Assembly: GCF_000010725.1 (NCBI RefSeq)
Contig: NC_013854.1
Coordinates: 1,641,001 to 1,705,000 of the forward strand
Length of the DNA: 64,000 nucleotides
Direction of reading: 5' to 3'
From: Azospirillum sp. B510
Lineage (GTDB): Bacteria > Pseudomonadota > Alphaproteobacteria > Azospirillales > Azospirillaceae
Position numbers and translations under genes: made by a program. The notes beneath the pieces are model-generated. The model did not search any database. It had not been told where the DNA came from and saw only the letters and a list, made by a program, of their open reading frames with translations. Positions 18,378-26,613 of this stretch are shown here, in pieces. Each line of letters starts with the position of its first letter. Position 1 is the stretch's first letter.

Positions 18378-18664
18378 CCGCCACCATGGTGACCAGATTT
18401 CCGCCCGCCAAATCGCCGCCTTCGACCTCCTCGTCCGCGAGCCTGACGGCCCTCCTGCTGCTGTCGGCGCTGGTGAGCGCCTGCGCACCGACGGTGAAGA
18501 TCGAGGCGCCCGACAAACCGATCGAGATCAACCTGAACGTCCGCATCGAGCAGGAGGTGCGGGTCAAGCTGGAACGCGACGTCGACGACACCATCCGCAA
18601 CGATCCCGCCCTGTTCGGCCTGCCGGCCGGGGCCGCGCCCTCTTCGGCGAAGGGGAGGAAATGA
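18374..18664 (+). CDS. ynbE: YnbE-like lipoprotein
   Basis: 96 residues with a hydrophobic leader and lipobox-like 'LVSAC' (Cys at about 37). The mature part 'APTVKIEAPDKPIEINLNV' continues into 'RIEQEVRVKLERDVDD', the YnbE pattern. In E. coli, YnbE is an outer-membrane lipoprotein that works with YdbH as the far-side partner of the bridge. The start ATG overlaps the ydbH stop (ATGA). Residues before the leader ('MTATMVTRFPPAKSPPS') are longer than usual, so a downstream start is possible. A proline/alanine tail follows the conserved part. Confidence 0.88.
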   Translation: MTATMVTRFPPAKSPPSTSSSASLTALLLLSALVSACAPTVKIEAPDKPIEINLNVRIEQEVRVKLERDVDDTIRNDPALFGLPAGAAPSSAKGRK

Positions 18665-19035
18665 TGACGAGCGAGTTCCTAAACCGCCGACAGGCTGGCC
18701 GGCTGCTCCTGTCGGCACTGGCCGCCGGGCTGCTGGCATGGTCCACCCTGCCGCGGCTGGCCCTTGCCCAGGATGCGCTGGCCGATGCCAAGGCCGCCGG
18801 CCAGTTGGGCGAGCGGCCGGACGGGATGGTAGGGGTGGTTCCCGGCGCTCCCGCCTCGGCGCAGGCGCTGGCGCAGCAGGTGAACGTCCAGCGGCTGGCC
18901 CGCTACCAGGAGATCGCCAAGGGCAACGGCACGGCGCTCGACAAGGTTCAGGCGGTCGCCGGCCAGCAACTCATCGACCGCACCCCGGCGGGCCAGTTCG
19001 TGATGACCGCCGCCGGCCAGTGGCAGCGCAAGTGA
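18661..19035 (+). CDS. ydbL: YdbL family (DUF1318) periplasmic protein
   Basis: 124 residues with an N-terminal signal peptide containing 'RRQAGRLLLSALAAGLLAWS', possibly Tat-like because of the RR pair, then the DUF1318 pattern 'LADAKAAGQLGERPDGMVGV' and 'IAKGNGTALDKVQAVAGQQL'. In E. coli, YdbL binds YdbH and modulates the YdbH-YnbE interaction. ATG at 18661 overlaps the ynbE stop; a second ATG directly follows at 18664. It is the third gene of the operon and overlaps the next gene by 4 bp (GTGA). Confidence 0.9.
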   Translation: MMTSEFLNRRQAGRLLLSALAAGLLAWSTLPRLALAQDALADAKAAGQLGERPDGMVGVVPGAPASAQALAQQVNVQRLARYQEIAKGNGTALDKVQAVAGQQLIDRTPAGQFVMTAAGQWQRK

Positions 19036-21083
19036 CCTCCTCGCCCATGCTCGGCCGGGGTGCCATCGTCGACCTGCGCCGCCAGCTGATCGCCAAGCCC
19101 GGCGACGGCACGTTGCTCTCGGCCCTGTTCGCGGCGCTCGACAGCCTGGAACAGGCCGGCACGCCGGAAGAGGCGGTGGCCCGCTCCAACCTCGGCGAGG
19201 CGTCCCGGCGCCAGGGCCGCCTCGCCGAGGCGGAGGCCCATCACCGCAAGGCCTTGGAGTGGCTGCCGGATTTCGGCGGCAACCACTATAATTGGGGCGT
19301 GACCCTTCAGGCCCTCGGCCGCCCGGCGGAGGCCGCCGCCGCCTATGGCGAGGCCGCAAGGCTGATGCCGCATTTCGCCCCGGCCCCTTGCAACCAGGGC
19401 GTCCTGCTGCGCGAGCTGGGCCGTTTGGACGAGGCGGAAGCGCCGCTGCGCCGCGCTCTCGGGATTGATCCGGCGCTGGTGCCGGCCCGGCTGGCGATGG
19501 CTGCGCTTCACCGCGACCGTGGCGACCTCGACCGGGCGACGGCCGGCTTCCGCCTTTGCCTGTGCCTGCGGCCCGATCTGGCGGAGGGGCAGGCGAACCT
19601 CGCCCTGACGCTGAAGGAGCGCGGACAGCGCGGAGGCCCGGCGACGGATGCCGCGGCGAGCATCGCCGGCTTCGAGCGGGCTTTGCGCATCGGCTTGCCC
19701 GATGCGGGCGGCGTGCTGGCGCAGCTGGTGCAGCAGCGCCGCCATCTCTGCCGTTGGGACGGGCTGGCGGCGTTGTCGGGGCGGCTGGTCGAACTGGTGC
19801 GCGAAGGGCGGACCCAGCAGGTCCATCCCTGGATCTTCCTCGGCGAAGGGGCGGGGCCGGCGCTGGAGCGCGCCTGCGCCGAACGTTATGCCGCCTGGAG
19901 GACAAGCGGCGTCAAGCCCGCCTTTCCGTCGCGCTCCGCCGCCGGGCCCGCCGACGGACCGAAGCTGCGAATCGGCTATCTCTCGGCCGATTTCCATGAA
20001 CACGCCACCGCCGTGCTGATCGCCGAACTGGTCGAACGGCACGACCGCGGGCGGTTCGAGATCGTCGGCTGCTCCTACGGCCCCGACGATGGCGGGCCGT
20101 CGCGCCGGCGGCTGCTCGCCGGATTCGACCGTTTCCTCGACCTGTCCGGCCAGACGGACGAGGCGGCGGCCCAGTCGATCCATCAGGCCGGCATCGACAT
20201 CCTCGTCGACCTGAAGGGCCACACCCAGAACGCCCGTCCCGGCATCGCCGCCCGTCGGCCGGCGCCGGTCCAGGCGCAATGGCTGGGCTATCCCGGCACG
20301 CTGGGCAGTCCGGCCATCGATTATGTCATCGCCGACCCGGTGGTCGTGCCGGCCGATCAGCAGCGCTTCTACAGCGAGCGCATCGTCCATTTGCCCGACA
20401 GCTACCAGCCGAACGACCGCCGGCGGAGGATCGGTCCGGTGCCGGAACGGGCGGATTGCGGATTGCCGGCCGATGGCGTCGTCTTCTGCGCCTTCAACGC
20501 CTCCTACAAGATCGGGCCGGAGCTGTTCGGCCGCTGGTGCCGGATTCTCGAAGGCGTGCCGGGATCGATGCTGTGGCTGCTGGAGGGGCCGGCGGAGGTC
20601 GCGCTCAACCTGCGGCGCGCGGCGTCGGCGCGCGGCGTGGCGCCGGAGCGGCTGGTCTTCGCCCCGCGCCTGCCCGGTCCCGATCATCTGGCGCGCCACC
20701 GGCTGGCCGATCTGTTTCTCGATTCAAGCCCGGTCGGCGCCCACACCACGGCCAGCGATGCGCTGTGGGCCGGGTTGCCGGTGCTGACGGTGCCCGGCCG
20801 CACCTTCGCCGGCCGGGTCGCCGCCAGCCTGCTGCGCGCGGTCGACCTGCCGGAGCTGGTGCTGCCGGATTGGGATGCCTACGAGGCGACGGCACGGCGT
20901 CTCGCCGGCCAGCCGGCGGAGCTTGCGGCGCTGCGGCTGCGGCTGGAACGGGGGCGCGACACCGCCCCACTGTTCGATACTGACCGTTTCGCCCGTTCCA
21001 TCGAAGTGGCCTATGCGGCCATGTGGTCCATGCACCGGGCCGGGGAGCCGCCGCGCGGTTTCGCCGTTCCGCCTCAGGGATAG
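19032..21083 (+). CDS. TPR protein with GT41 (O-GlcNAc transferase-like) glycosyltransferase domain
   Basis: 683 residues from a GTG at 19032 that overlaps the ydbL stop; an ATG at 19047 is the alternative. Residues about 50-190 hold at least four TPR units ('AEAHHRKALEWLPDFGGNHY', 'GVTLQALGRPAEAAAAYGEA', and following ones). The C-terminal ~380 residues are a GT41/SPINDLY-type domain: 'LRIGYLSADFHEHATAVLI', 'DILVDLKGHTQNARPGIAA', 'PVQAQWLGYPGTLGSPAIDY', 'FNASYKIGPELFGRW', 'TASDALWAGLPVLTVPGRTF'. Family knowledge: transfer of sugar from a UDP-sugar to protein Ser/Thr. The acceptor is unknown, and flagellin or surface proteins are only guesses. No signal peptide, so cytoplasmic. Placement in the ydbH operon is unusual. 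Confidence 0.9.
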   Translation: MTSSPMLGRGAIVDLRRQLIAKPGDGTLLSALFAALDSLEQAGTPEEAVARSNLGEASRRQGRLAEAEAHHRKALEWLPDFGGNHYNWGVTLQALGRPAEAAAAYGEAARLMPHFAPAPCNQGVLLRELGRLDEAEAPLRRALGIDPALVPARLAMAALHRDRGDLDRATAGFRLCLCLRPDLAEGQANLALTLKERGQRGGPATDAAASIAGFERALRIGLPDAGGVLAQLVQQRRHLCRWDGLAALSGRLVELVREGRTQQVHPWIFLGEGAGPALERACAERYAAWRTSGVKPAFPSRSAAGPADGPKLRIGYLSADFHEHATAVLIAELVERHDRGRFEIVGCSYGPDDGGPSRRRLLAGFDRFLDLSGQTDEAAAQSIHQAGIDILVDLKGHTQNARPGIAARRPAPVQAQWLGYPGTLGSPAIDYVIADPVVVPADQQRFYSERIVHLPDSYQPNDRRRRIGPVPERADCGLPADGVVFCAFNASYKIGPELFGRWCRILEGVPGSMLWLLEGPAEVALNLRRAASARGVAPERLVFAPRLPGPDHLARHRLADLFLDSSPVGAHTTASDALWAGLPVLTVPGRTFAGRVAASLLRAVDLPELVLPDWDAYEATARRLAGQPAELAALRLRLERGRDTAPLFDTDRFARSIEVAYAAMWSMHRAGEPPRGFAVPPQG

Positions 21084-21799
21084 GCGCAGCGGTCGGCGGT
21101 GACCTCGACGAAGGAGCGCTGGGCGGCGGCGATGGTGAAGCGATATTCGGCGTTGTCGACCACCAGCGACTGGTGCAGCGGCAGCACGCCGCTGACCGTG
21201 GTGCCCTTGCCGGCCATGCCGGTGATGCGGATGGTCACCGGCTGCCCCGGATCGAACCAACTTTCGGCGTTGCCCTGCTGGTTGTGGGCGGATTGCCCCT
21301 CGCCGGTCACGGTCACCGTGCCGTTGCCGAAGGTCACGCCGCGCGCTCCCCCTTTCAGCAGCGGCGTGCTGAGCGTGAAGCGCTTGGTGTCGGTCGGCTG
21401 GCAGTTGCGCGGAACCTGGGCCTGCGAGATGACGAAGGCGAGGCGGTTGGCGTCGAGCCCGCCCTTCAGCCGTTCCGCGACCTGCTGCGTCAGCTTGGCG
21501 AGATCGCCGGTCGGCACCTCGCGCTGGAGGCGGCCTTCCAGTTCGCCGACGCGCGCCTCGGCGGTGCGGGCTGCATGCTGCATCTGGCTGGCCAGCAGCT
21601 CCAGCTCCGCCTTCTGGCGCGACAGGGTGGCGATCTCCTCGCGCAGGGTCACGTCGCGTCCCTTCAGCTGCTCGATGCCCATCTGATAGGAAAACAGCCC
21701 GATGCCGAGCACCAGCGCGGCCAGCAGCGCGACCTTCACCACGCCCGCCCTTACGCGTTTGCGGTAGCGTCTTTCGTAGTCGTAACGTCCCAGGGTCAT
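21074..21799 (-). CDS. Uncharacterised single-pass membrane protein with coiled coil
   Basis: 241 residues. A basic N-terminus ('RYDYERRYRKRVRAG') is followed by one membrane segment (about 20-42), a heptad-rich coiled coil (about 45-105) and a beta-rich periplasmic domain. That topology resembles DUF6776-type and PilN/MshJ-like proteins, but I do not recognise the family with confidence. Two cysteines ('PRNCQP' and the terminal 'DRCAYP') could form a disulfide. It overlaps the convergent glycosyltransferase gene by 10 bp and is divergent from the GmhB-like gene. Confidence 0.75.
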   Translation of the reverse strand: MTLGRYDYERRYRKRVRAGVVKVALLAALVLGIGLFSYQMGIEQLKGRDVTLREEIATLSRQKAELELLASQMQHAARTAEARVGELEGRLQREVPTGDLAKLTQQVAERLKGGLDANRLAFVISQAQVPRNCQPTDTKRFTLSTPLLKGGARGVTFGNGTVTVTGEGQSAHNQQGNAESWFDPGQPVTIRITGMAGKGTTVSGVLPLHQSLVVDNAEYRFTIAAAQRSFVEVTADRCAYP

Positions 21800-21973
21800 G
21801 ATGTCGGTCGCGGCAGGCTGTCTTGTCCGACCTCAATGGCTAACGGCAACGGCCAAGGGATGCAACCCCTTGACCGCTGCCGACATGCGGTTCCCCTTTG
21901 CTCCGGTCGGCATTTTGCCGCATCCTGGCGCGAAGATCGCGCAGAGTGCCGAGAAACATTTCAGGACGCAGCC

Positions 21974-22540
21974 TTGCCCTATCCCGCCCTGTTCCTTGAT
22001 CGCGATGGCGTGGTGAATGTCGATCACGGATACGCCGTCACCCATCACCGGTTCGCGTTCATGGATGGCATCTTCGATCTGACAAGGCTGGCGGTGGATC
22101 GCGGCTATCGCGTGGTGATCGTCACCAATCAGGCCGGGATCGCCCACGGAGATTTCACCGAAGCCGAGTTTCTTCGCTTCACCGATTGGATGGTCGGTGA
22201 GTTCCATCGGCACGGGGGGGACATCGCCGGCGTGTTTCACAGTCCTTTTCACAACGACGGCGTTCTGCCCGCCTATGCGCGCGACAGCTTCTGGAGAAAG
22301 CCAGCGCCCGGCATGATTCTGGAAGCGGCCCGGAGACTCGACCTCGACTTGTCGAAATCGATCCTTGTCGGCGATCAGGCGACCGACATGCAGGCCGCGG
22401 CCAGGGCCGGGATCGGAAGAAGAGTGCTGCTGGGCCACCGGCCGGAGCAGGCGGCCGATCACGTTGTCGACCACCTGCGGGATGTGACGCCCTTCCTTAC
22501 TGGCTGGTCGGGCCACCACCACCCAGGAAGCTGGCGTTGA
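21974..22540 (+). CDS. gmhB: HAD-IIIA phosphatase, D-glycero-D-manno-heptose 1,7-bisphosphate phosphatase-like
   Basis: About 188 residues if translation starts at the TTG at 21974, preceded by AGGA at 21963; no better start is in frame near it. HAD motifs: 'ALFLDRDGVVNVDHGY' (DxD), 'VVIVTNQAGIA', 'RKPAPGM' and 'SILVGDQATDMQAA'. The length and the VTNQAGI/RKPAPGM spacing fit GmhB, which removes the C7 phosphate during ADP-heptose synthesis for LPS. The zinc-binding cysteines of GmhB/HisB-N are missing: the corresponding stretch reads 'HSPFHNDGVLPAYARDSF'. The substrate is therefore less certain. It overlaps the convergent lptD gene by 44 bp, a neighbour that fits an LPS role. Confidence 0.78.
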   Translation: MPYPALFLDRDGVVNVDHGYAVTHHRFAFMDGIFDLTRLAVDRGYRVVIVTNQAGIAHGDFTEAEFLRFTDWMVGEFHRHGGDIAGVFHSPFHNDGVLPAYARDSFWRKPAPGMILEAARRLDLDLSKSILVGDQATDMQAAARAGIGRRVLLGHRPEQAADHVVDHLRDVTPFLTGWSGHHHPGSWR

Positions 22541-24893
22541 TGCCGGGGCTCTTGAATTCGCCGACATTTTTGAAGACCAGCCGGAAGAAGATGGTGTTTC
22601 CATCCTTTTCACCGGTTGTGCTGATGGTGTAGTCGCGCTGGGCGACGGTCTGGAACACCAGACATTCGTCATTATAGCTGAGCACCGCTTGGCTGGAACG
22701 GGGTCCCGGCTGCGGTTCCATCGCCTGCGTATGGGTGATGCCGATGCCCCAATGATCGGTGAACTGGGACGACAAGCCGAAAGTGGCCTGCTCCACCCGG
22801 TTGCGGGTCTGGGCATTGCGGGTTGTCGTCTGGTCGACATAGGTGTAGGAGGTCGACAACCGCAGCAACGGGAAACCGGCCGACGCGTTGAGTGAATGAC
22901 GGCGCGGGCGGAACGTATCGTGGTCGATGCGGAAACCGTAATTCACGTCGAGCCAGTCGGCGGGCCGCAGGTCCAGGCGCCCGACATAGTCGGAGACGCG
23001 GTTCTGTAGCCCGGTATCACCGGTGAAGCCGGCACTGCTGTCGCTGAGCCGCAGGCTCTGGCCCAGGAAGAGGGCGCCTGATCCCTGATTATAACCATAG
23101 ATCGCGGTGCGCAGGCCGTAGGTGAAGCGCATGCCGTCGTCCAGCCGGTCGATACCGGTGAAGCGGTTGGGTTGCAGCAGATTCACGTCGTCGAATTCGA
23201 CGTCCAGGCTGTCTTCGTTCGGGAAGATGCGGTTGTTGGGCAGCTTCGGCGCGAAGGTCAGCTGAGTGACCGGCTCCACCAGTTGCGACGAGCTGTCGCC
23301 GTAGCGGACGAACGGATAGCGGATGGTCGCCTGCCCCTGCGGGAAGAAGCGGAAGCGGCCGATGTTGTCAGCACCCTTGGTCGTCGGGTCGGCCGAATTG
23401 AACTGTTGGGCGGTATAGCCGGCGACCAGCACGCTGCCCGACAGGGTGGTGATGAAGCCGGCGTTGGAGACGATGTTGCGCTCCCACCCCGGTTGCATCA
23501 TGACGCGCTGGGTGTCGGGCCCGGCATTCTTAAGGCGCGTCACCGCCAGCAAGTTGGTGTCGAACGACCAGCGCCCGCCCAACAGGCTGCCCGGCTCGCC
23601 AAGGGCGTTGTATTGGGCATAGGGCAGGGTGACCGGCTCGGGGACATTGTTCCCGTACCGCATGTCCTGGAAGCTGTAGCCGGTGATCGCCGCATAGTTC
23701 CGGCCGCGGAAGCCCTCGACATAGGCCTTGCTGGTCAGATAATCGTCGCGGAAATCATAGTAGCGCCGCAGGAAGGTCGGGTCGGTGGCGCGCTTGATGT
23801 CGAAGCCGGCGCGCCAGGTGTCGTCGATGTCGAACAGGCCGCGCGCCGCGATATAGCCACGGTTACGCGTCTCCTTCGGCACGGTCTTGCTGTTGGCGAC
23901 GTCACCGCGGGTGATGGCACCCTCCAGTTCCAGCCGTCCGTTCTCGAACCGCTTGCGGTACTGGCCGCCGAGCAGCGGTCCCTGCCTCGAATAATAATTC
24001 AGATCGAAGGTGGCGTCCTGGTCCGGCGCGATGTCCCAGTAATAGTGGGTCTTGAGGATCGCGCCGAGATTGGAGTTGTTGCCGAAGGACGGGGTCAGGA
24101 AGCCGCTCTTGCGATCGACCGACGGATCGGGATGCGACAGGTAGGGCGTGTAGGCGACGGGAATGCCGAAGATCTCCATCGTCGCGTCGCGATAACGGAC
24201 CTCATGCTCCTCGTTGTCGTGCACGATGCGCACGGCGCGGATCTGCCAGAGCGGCGGCCGGGTCGGGTCCTCCTTGCACAGGTCGCAAGGGCTGTAGACG
24301 CCGCGGTTGACGCGCGTCAGGCGGCCCTCGCGCCGCTCGCCCTCATTGCCGGCCATGCGGCCGTTGTCGGTCATCAGGACGCGGATGTTCTCGATGAACA
24401 CGTCCTTCAAATCGTCGGTCAGTTCGGCATAGTCGGCGAACACGATGTCGCCAGACGGCTCCACCAGCCGAATCTTGCCGGTGGCGATCACCACCTTGGT
24501 CTTTTGATTGTAGGTTATCTTGTCGGCGCGGACGCTGCGCTTGCCCTGGGCGAGCTCGACATTGCCGCTGGCGGTGACGAGGCTGTTCACCTCGTCGAAG
24601 GTGACCTGATCGGCGGTCAGCAGGACGGGGTCCTGCTTGGATCCGGCTTCCGCGCCGGTCGCCTGGGGGGCCGGTGTGCCCGGCTTGGTTCCGGGAAGCG
24701 GCGACTGGGACGGTTTGACGGCTGGCTTTACCGGCGCCTGGGACGGCGACTGGGCATTGGCCGAATCCGGAATGGCCAAATCCACTGCGGCGACCCCACA
24801 CGCCACCATCAGCCCGACGATGCCGGAGCGCAGGATGGGAGAGACGGCGGTCGGAGCGTTGGCGCGGGCGCGCCGGGAGACGTGCTTGGGCAT
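22497..24893 (-). CDS. lptD: LPS-assembly protein LptD
   Basis: 798 residues from the ATG at 24893 (MPKHVSRRAR). A signal peptide precedes 'NAQSPSQAPVKP' and a short Pro/Lys linker. The periplasmic OstA/LptA-like jellyroll begins near 'PVLLTADQVTFDEVNSLVTA'. The C-terminal barrel contains 'TPYLSHPDPSVDRKSGFLTP', 'YYWDIAPDQDATFDLNYYSR' and 'GIGITHTQAMEPQPGPRSSQ', all familiar in LptD. A cysteine pair 'CDLCKE' is seen after the jellyroll. It inserts LPS into the outer leaflet together with LptE. The gene stands alone instead of with the common surA-pdxA-ksgA neighbours. Confidence 0.95.
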   Translation of the reverse strand: MPKHVSRRARANAPTAVSPILRSGIVGLMVACGVAAVDLAIPDSANAQSPSQAPVKPAVKPSQSPLPGTKPGTPAPQATGAEAGSKQDPVLLTADQVTFDEVNSLVTASGNVELAQGKRSVRADKITYNQKTKVVIATGKIRLVEPSGDIVFADYAELTDDLKDVFIENIRVLMTDNGRMAGNEGERREGRLTRVNRGVYSPCDLCKEDPTRPPLWQIRAVRIVHDNEEHEVRYRDATMEIFGIPVAYTPYLSHPDPSVDRKSGFLTPSFGNNSNLGAILKTHYYWDIAPDQDATFDLNYYSRQGPLLGGQYRKRFENGRLELEGAITRGDVANSKTVPKETRNRGYIAARGLFDIDDTWRAGFDIKRATDPTFLRRYYDFRDDYLTSKAYVEGFRGRNYAAITGYSFQDMRYGNNVPEPVTLPYAQYNALGEPGSLLGGRWSFDTNLLAVTRLKNAGPDTQRVMMQPGWERNIVSNAGFITTLSGSVLVAGYTAQQFNSADPTTKGADNIGRFRFFPQGQATIRYPFVRYGDSSSQLVEPVTQLTFAPKLPNNRIFPNEDSLDVEFDDVNLLQPNRFTGIDRLDDGMRFTYGLRTAIYGYNQGSGALFLGQSLRLSDSSAGFTGDTGLQNRVSDYVGRLDLRPADWLDVNYGFRIDHDTFRPRRHSLNASAGFPLLRLSTSYTYVDQTTTRNAQTRNRVEQATFGLSSQFTDHWGIGITHTQAMEPQPGPRSSQAVLSYNDECLVFQTVAQRDYTISTTGEKDGNTIFFRLVFKNVGEFKSPGINASFLGGGGPTSQ

Positions 24894-25048
24894 GTTGGAA
24901 CGATTGGGGGAAGCGAAAGCCCAAGTCAACGGTTTCAAGGCGCGTCGGCGGGCAATGTCACCGCGTCGCGTCGCCCCCTGTGGCAACGCTGCCGCAGCCG
25001 CCGCGGCCGGAGGGGCGGCGGGGGCTGCGACAGTTCATCCATTCCCTC

Positions 25049-26470
25049 TCAAACGATCCGGAAGTTCTTGAACTGCCAGGGATCATCCTCGTCGATGTCC
25101 TCCGGGAACAGGACATTGCGGTCCTGCAAGGGAGTCCAGTCGCCATAGGCGCCGACGACCTCGCCCAGATAGGGGGTGGCGATGTCCAGCACCCGGCGGA
25201 AGTCCACCTCGTCCGGTTCGACCACGCCCCGATTCGGGTTCTCCAGCGTCCAGATGATGCCGCCCAGCACGGTGGAGGTCACCTGCATCGAGGTTGCGTT
25301 GTTGTAGGGAGCGAGCGACCTTGCGGTATCGATGTCGAGCCGCGAACCATACCAGTAGGCGCCCTTGGCATGGCCCATCAGCAGCACGCCAAGCTCGTCC
25401 ATGCCGCCGGTGATCTCATGCATCATCAGCCGCTGTTCGGCCTGCATGTTGAAGTTCTTGCCGGCCAGCTCGTGCAGCGACATCACCGCGTCGTCGCAGG
25501 GGTGGTAGGCATAGTGGCAGGTCGGGCGGTAGACGACGCGGTCGCCGTCGCGCACCGTGAAATAGTCGGAAATCGAGATGGCCTCGCTGTGGGTGATGAG
25601 GAAGCCGTGGAACGGCCCCTCCAGCGGGGTCCAGGTGCGCACGCGCGTGGCCGCACCCGGCCGCATCAGATAGATGGCGGCATCGCAACCGAATTCGTGC
25701 CGGCGCCCGTCGGACGGCAGTCCCTTCTCGTGGGTGCCCCAGCCGAGTTCGGCCGGCTGGCAGCCTTCGCCGACGAAACCGTCGATCGACCAGGTGTTGA
25801 CGAATTCGCCGATCTGCTTGGGCTGGTTCGACACCTGGGTGTCGCGCTCCGCCACATGGATGGTCTTGATGCCCAGCTTCTGCGCCAGCCGGCCCCAGCC
25901 GTCGCGGTCGGTCGGAATCTCGGTCGCGACGCCGGTGTCGGCGGCGATGTTCAGCAGCGCCTGCTTGACGAAATGCGAGACCAGACCCGGATTCGCGCCA
26001 TGGGTGATCAGCGCGGTCGGACCGCCCTCATACCGGCCGCGCAGCGCCAGCGCCGATTCGCGCAGGGCGTAGTTGGAGCGCAGCGACGGCGACAGGCTGG
26101 AATCGGTGTAGCCGCCCGCCCACGGTTCGGTGCAGGTGTCAGTATAGAAGGCGCCGACCCGCTGGCAGAATTCGATCAACGCGATCGACGAGACGTCGAC
26201 CGACAGGTTGACCAGAAAATCGCCCTTGTCGATCAGCGGCTTCAGAATCTGGAAGAAATTGTCGTTGTCGAGCGGGTTGTTATGGAAGGCGACGCCGTAA
26301 AGCTCGGCCTCCTCGCGTCCGCGCTCCTCGGCGGTGACGATGGTGATCCGGTCAGCCGTAAGTCCGTCGATATGACGGAGAAGCAGTGGCAAAACACCCT
26401 GGCCAATCGAACCGAATCCAACGATGACCATGCGGCCTGTGAACGTGCAGAGCTTCGTGTCCAGGGCCAT
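25049..26470 (-). CDS. hss: Homospermidine synthase
   Basis: 473 residues, the usual length. The N-terminal NAD-binding motif 'VIVGFGSIGQGVLPLLLRHI' and 'NLSVDVSSIALIEFCQRVGA', 'CTEPWAGGYTD', 'ITHGANPGLVSHFVKQAL' and 'DYFTVRDGDRVVYRPTCHYA' are characteristic of bacterial homospermidine synthase. The enzyme makes sym-homospermidine from putrescine with NAD+ as a hydride carrier. The ornithine decarboxylase 143 bp upstream on the same strand would supply putrescine. A GGGGAG ribosome site lies about 10 bases before the ATG. The gap allows a separate promoter, but a shared transcript is likely. Confidence 0.96.
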   Translation of the reverse strand: MALDTKLCTFTGRMVIVGFGSIGQGVLPLLLRHIDGLTADRITIVTAEERGREEAELYGVAFHNNPLDNDNFFQILKPLIDKGDFLVNLSVDVSSIALIEFCQRVGAFYTDTCTEPWAGGYTDSSLSPSLRSNYALRESALALRGRYEGGPTALITHGANPGLVSHFVKQALLNIAADTGVATEIPTDRDGWGRLAQKLGIKTIHVAERDTQVSNQPKQIGEFVNTWSIDGFVGEGCQPAELGWGTHEKGLPSDGRRHEFGCDAAIYLMRPGAATRVRTWTPLEGPFHGFLITHSEAISISDYFTVRDGDRVVYRPTCHYAYHPCDDAVMSLHELAGKNFNMQAEQRLMMHEITGGMDELGVLLMGHAKGAYWYGSRLDIDTARSLAPYNNATSMQVTSTVLGGIIWTLENPNRGVVEPDEVDFRRVLDIATPYLGEVVGAYGDWTPLQDRNVLFPEDIDEDDPWQFKNFRIV

Positions 26471-26613
26471 GATTTTTTGTCTCCCCGAGGTAGTTTAGGC
26501 CAACGACATAGGCCGGCGCTCCCGCCCACTTCGGAGAAGGGGAAACGGGACGCACCGGACCGTTGAATGTTACGGATGTCTTTACGCTTTATCCACAGAA
26601 ACCAGCTTCGCCT

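Noticed and set aside
21845-21885. Hairpin CAAGGG/CCCTTG upstream of the GmhB-like gene as a riboswitch
   Set aside because: The stem is short and isolated, with no matching known riboswitch features.
21837-21973. Upstream ATG starts for the GmhB-like protein
   Set aside because: They would add about 45 unconserved residues before the HAD motif that normally begins within the first ten residues.
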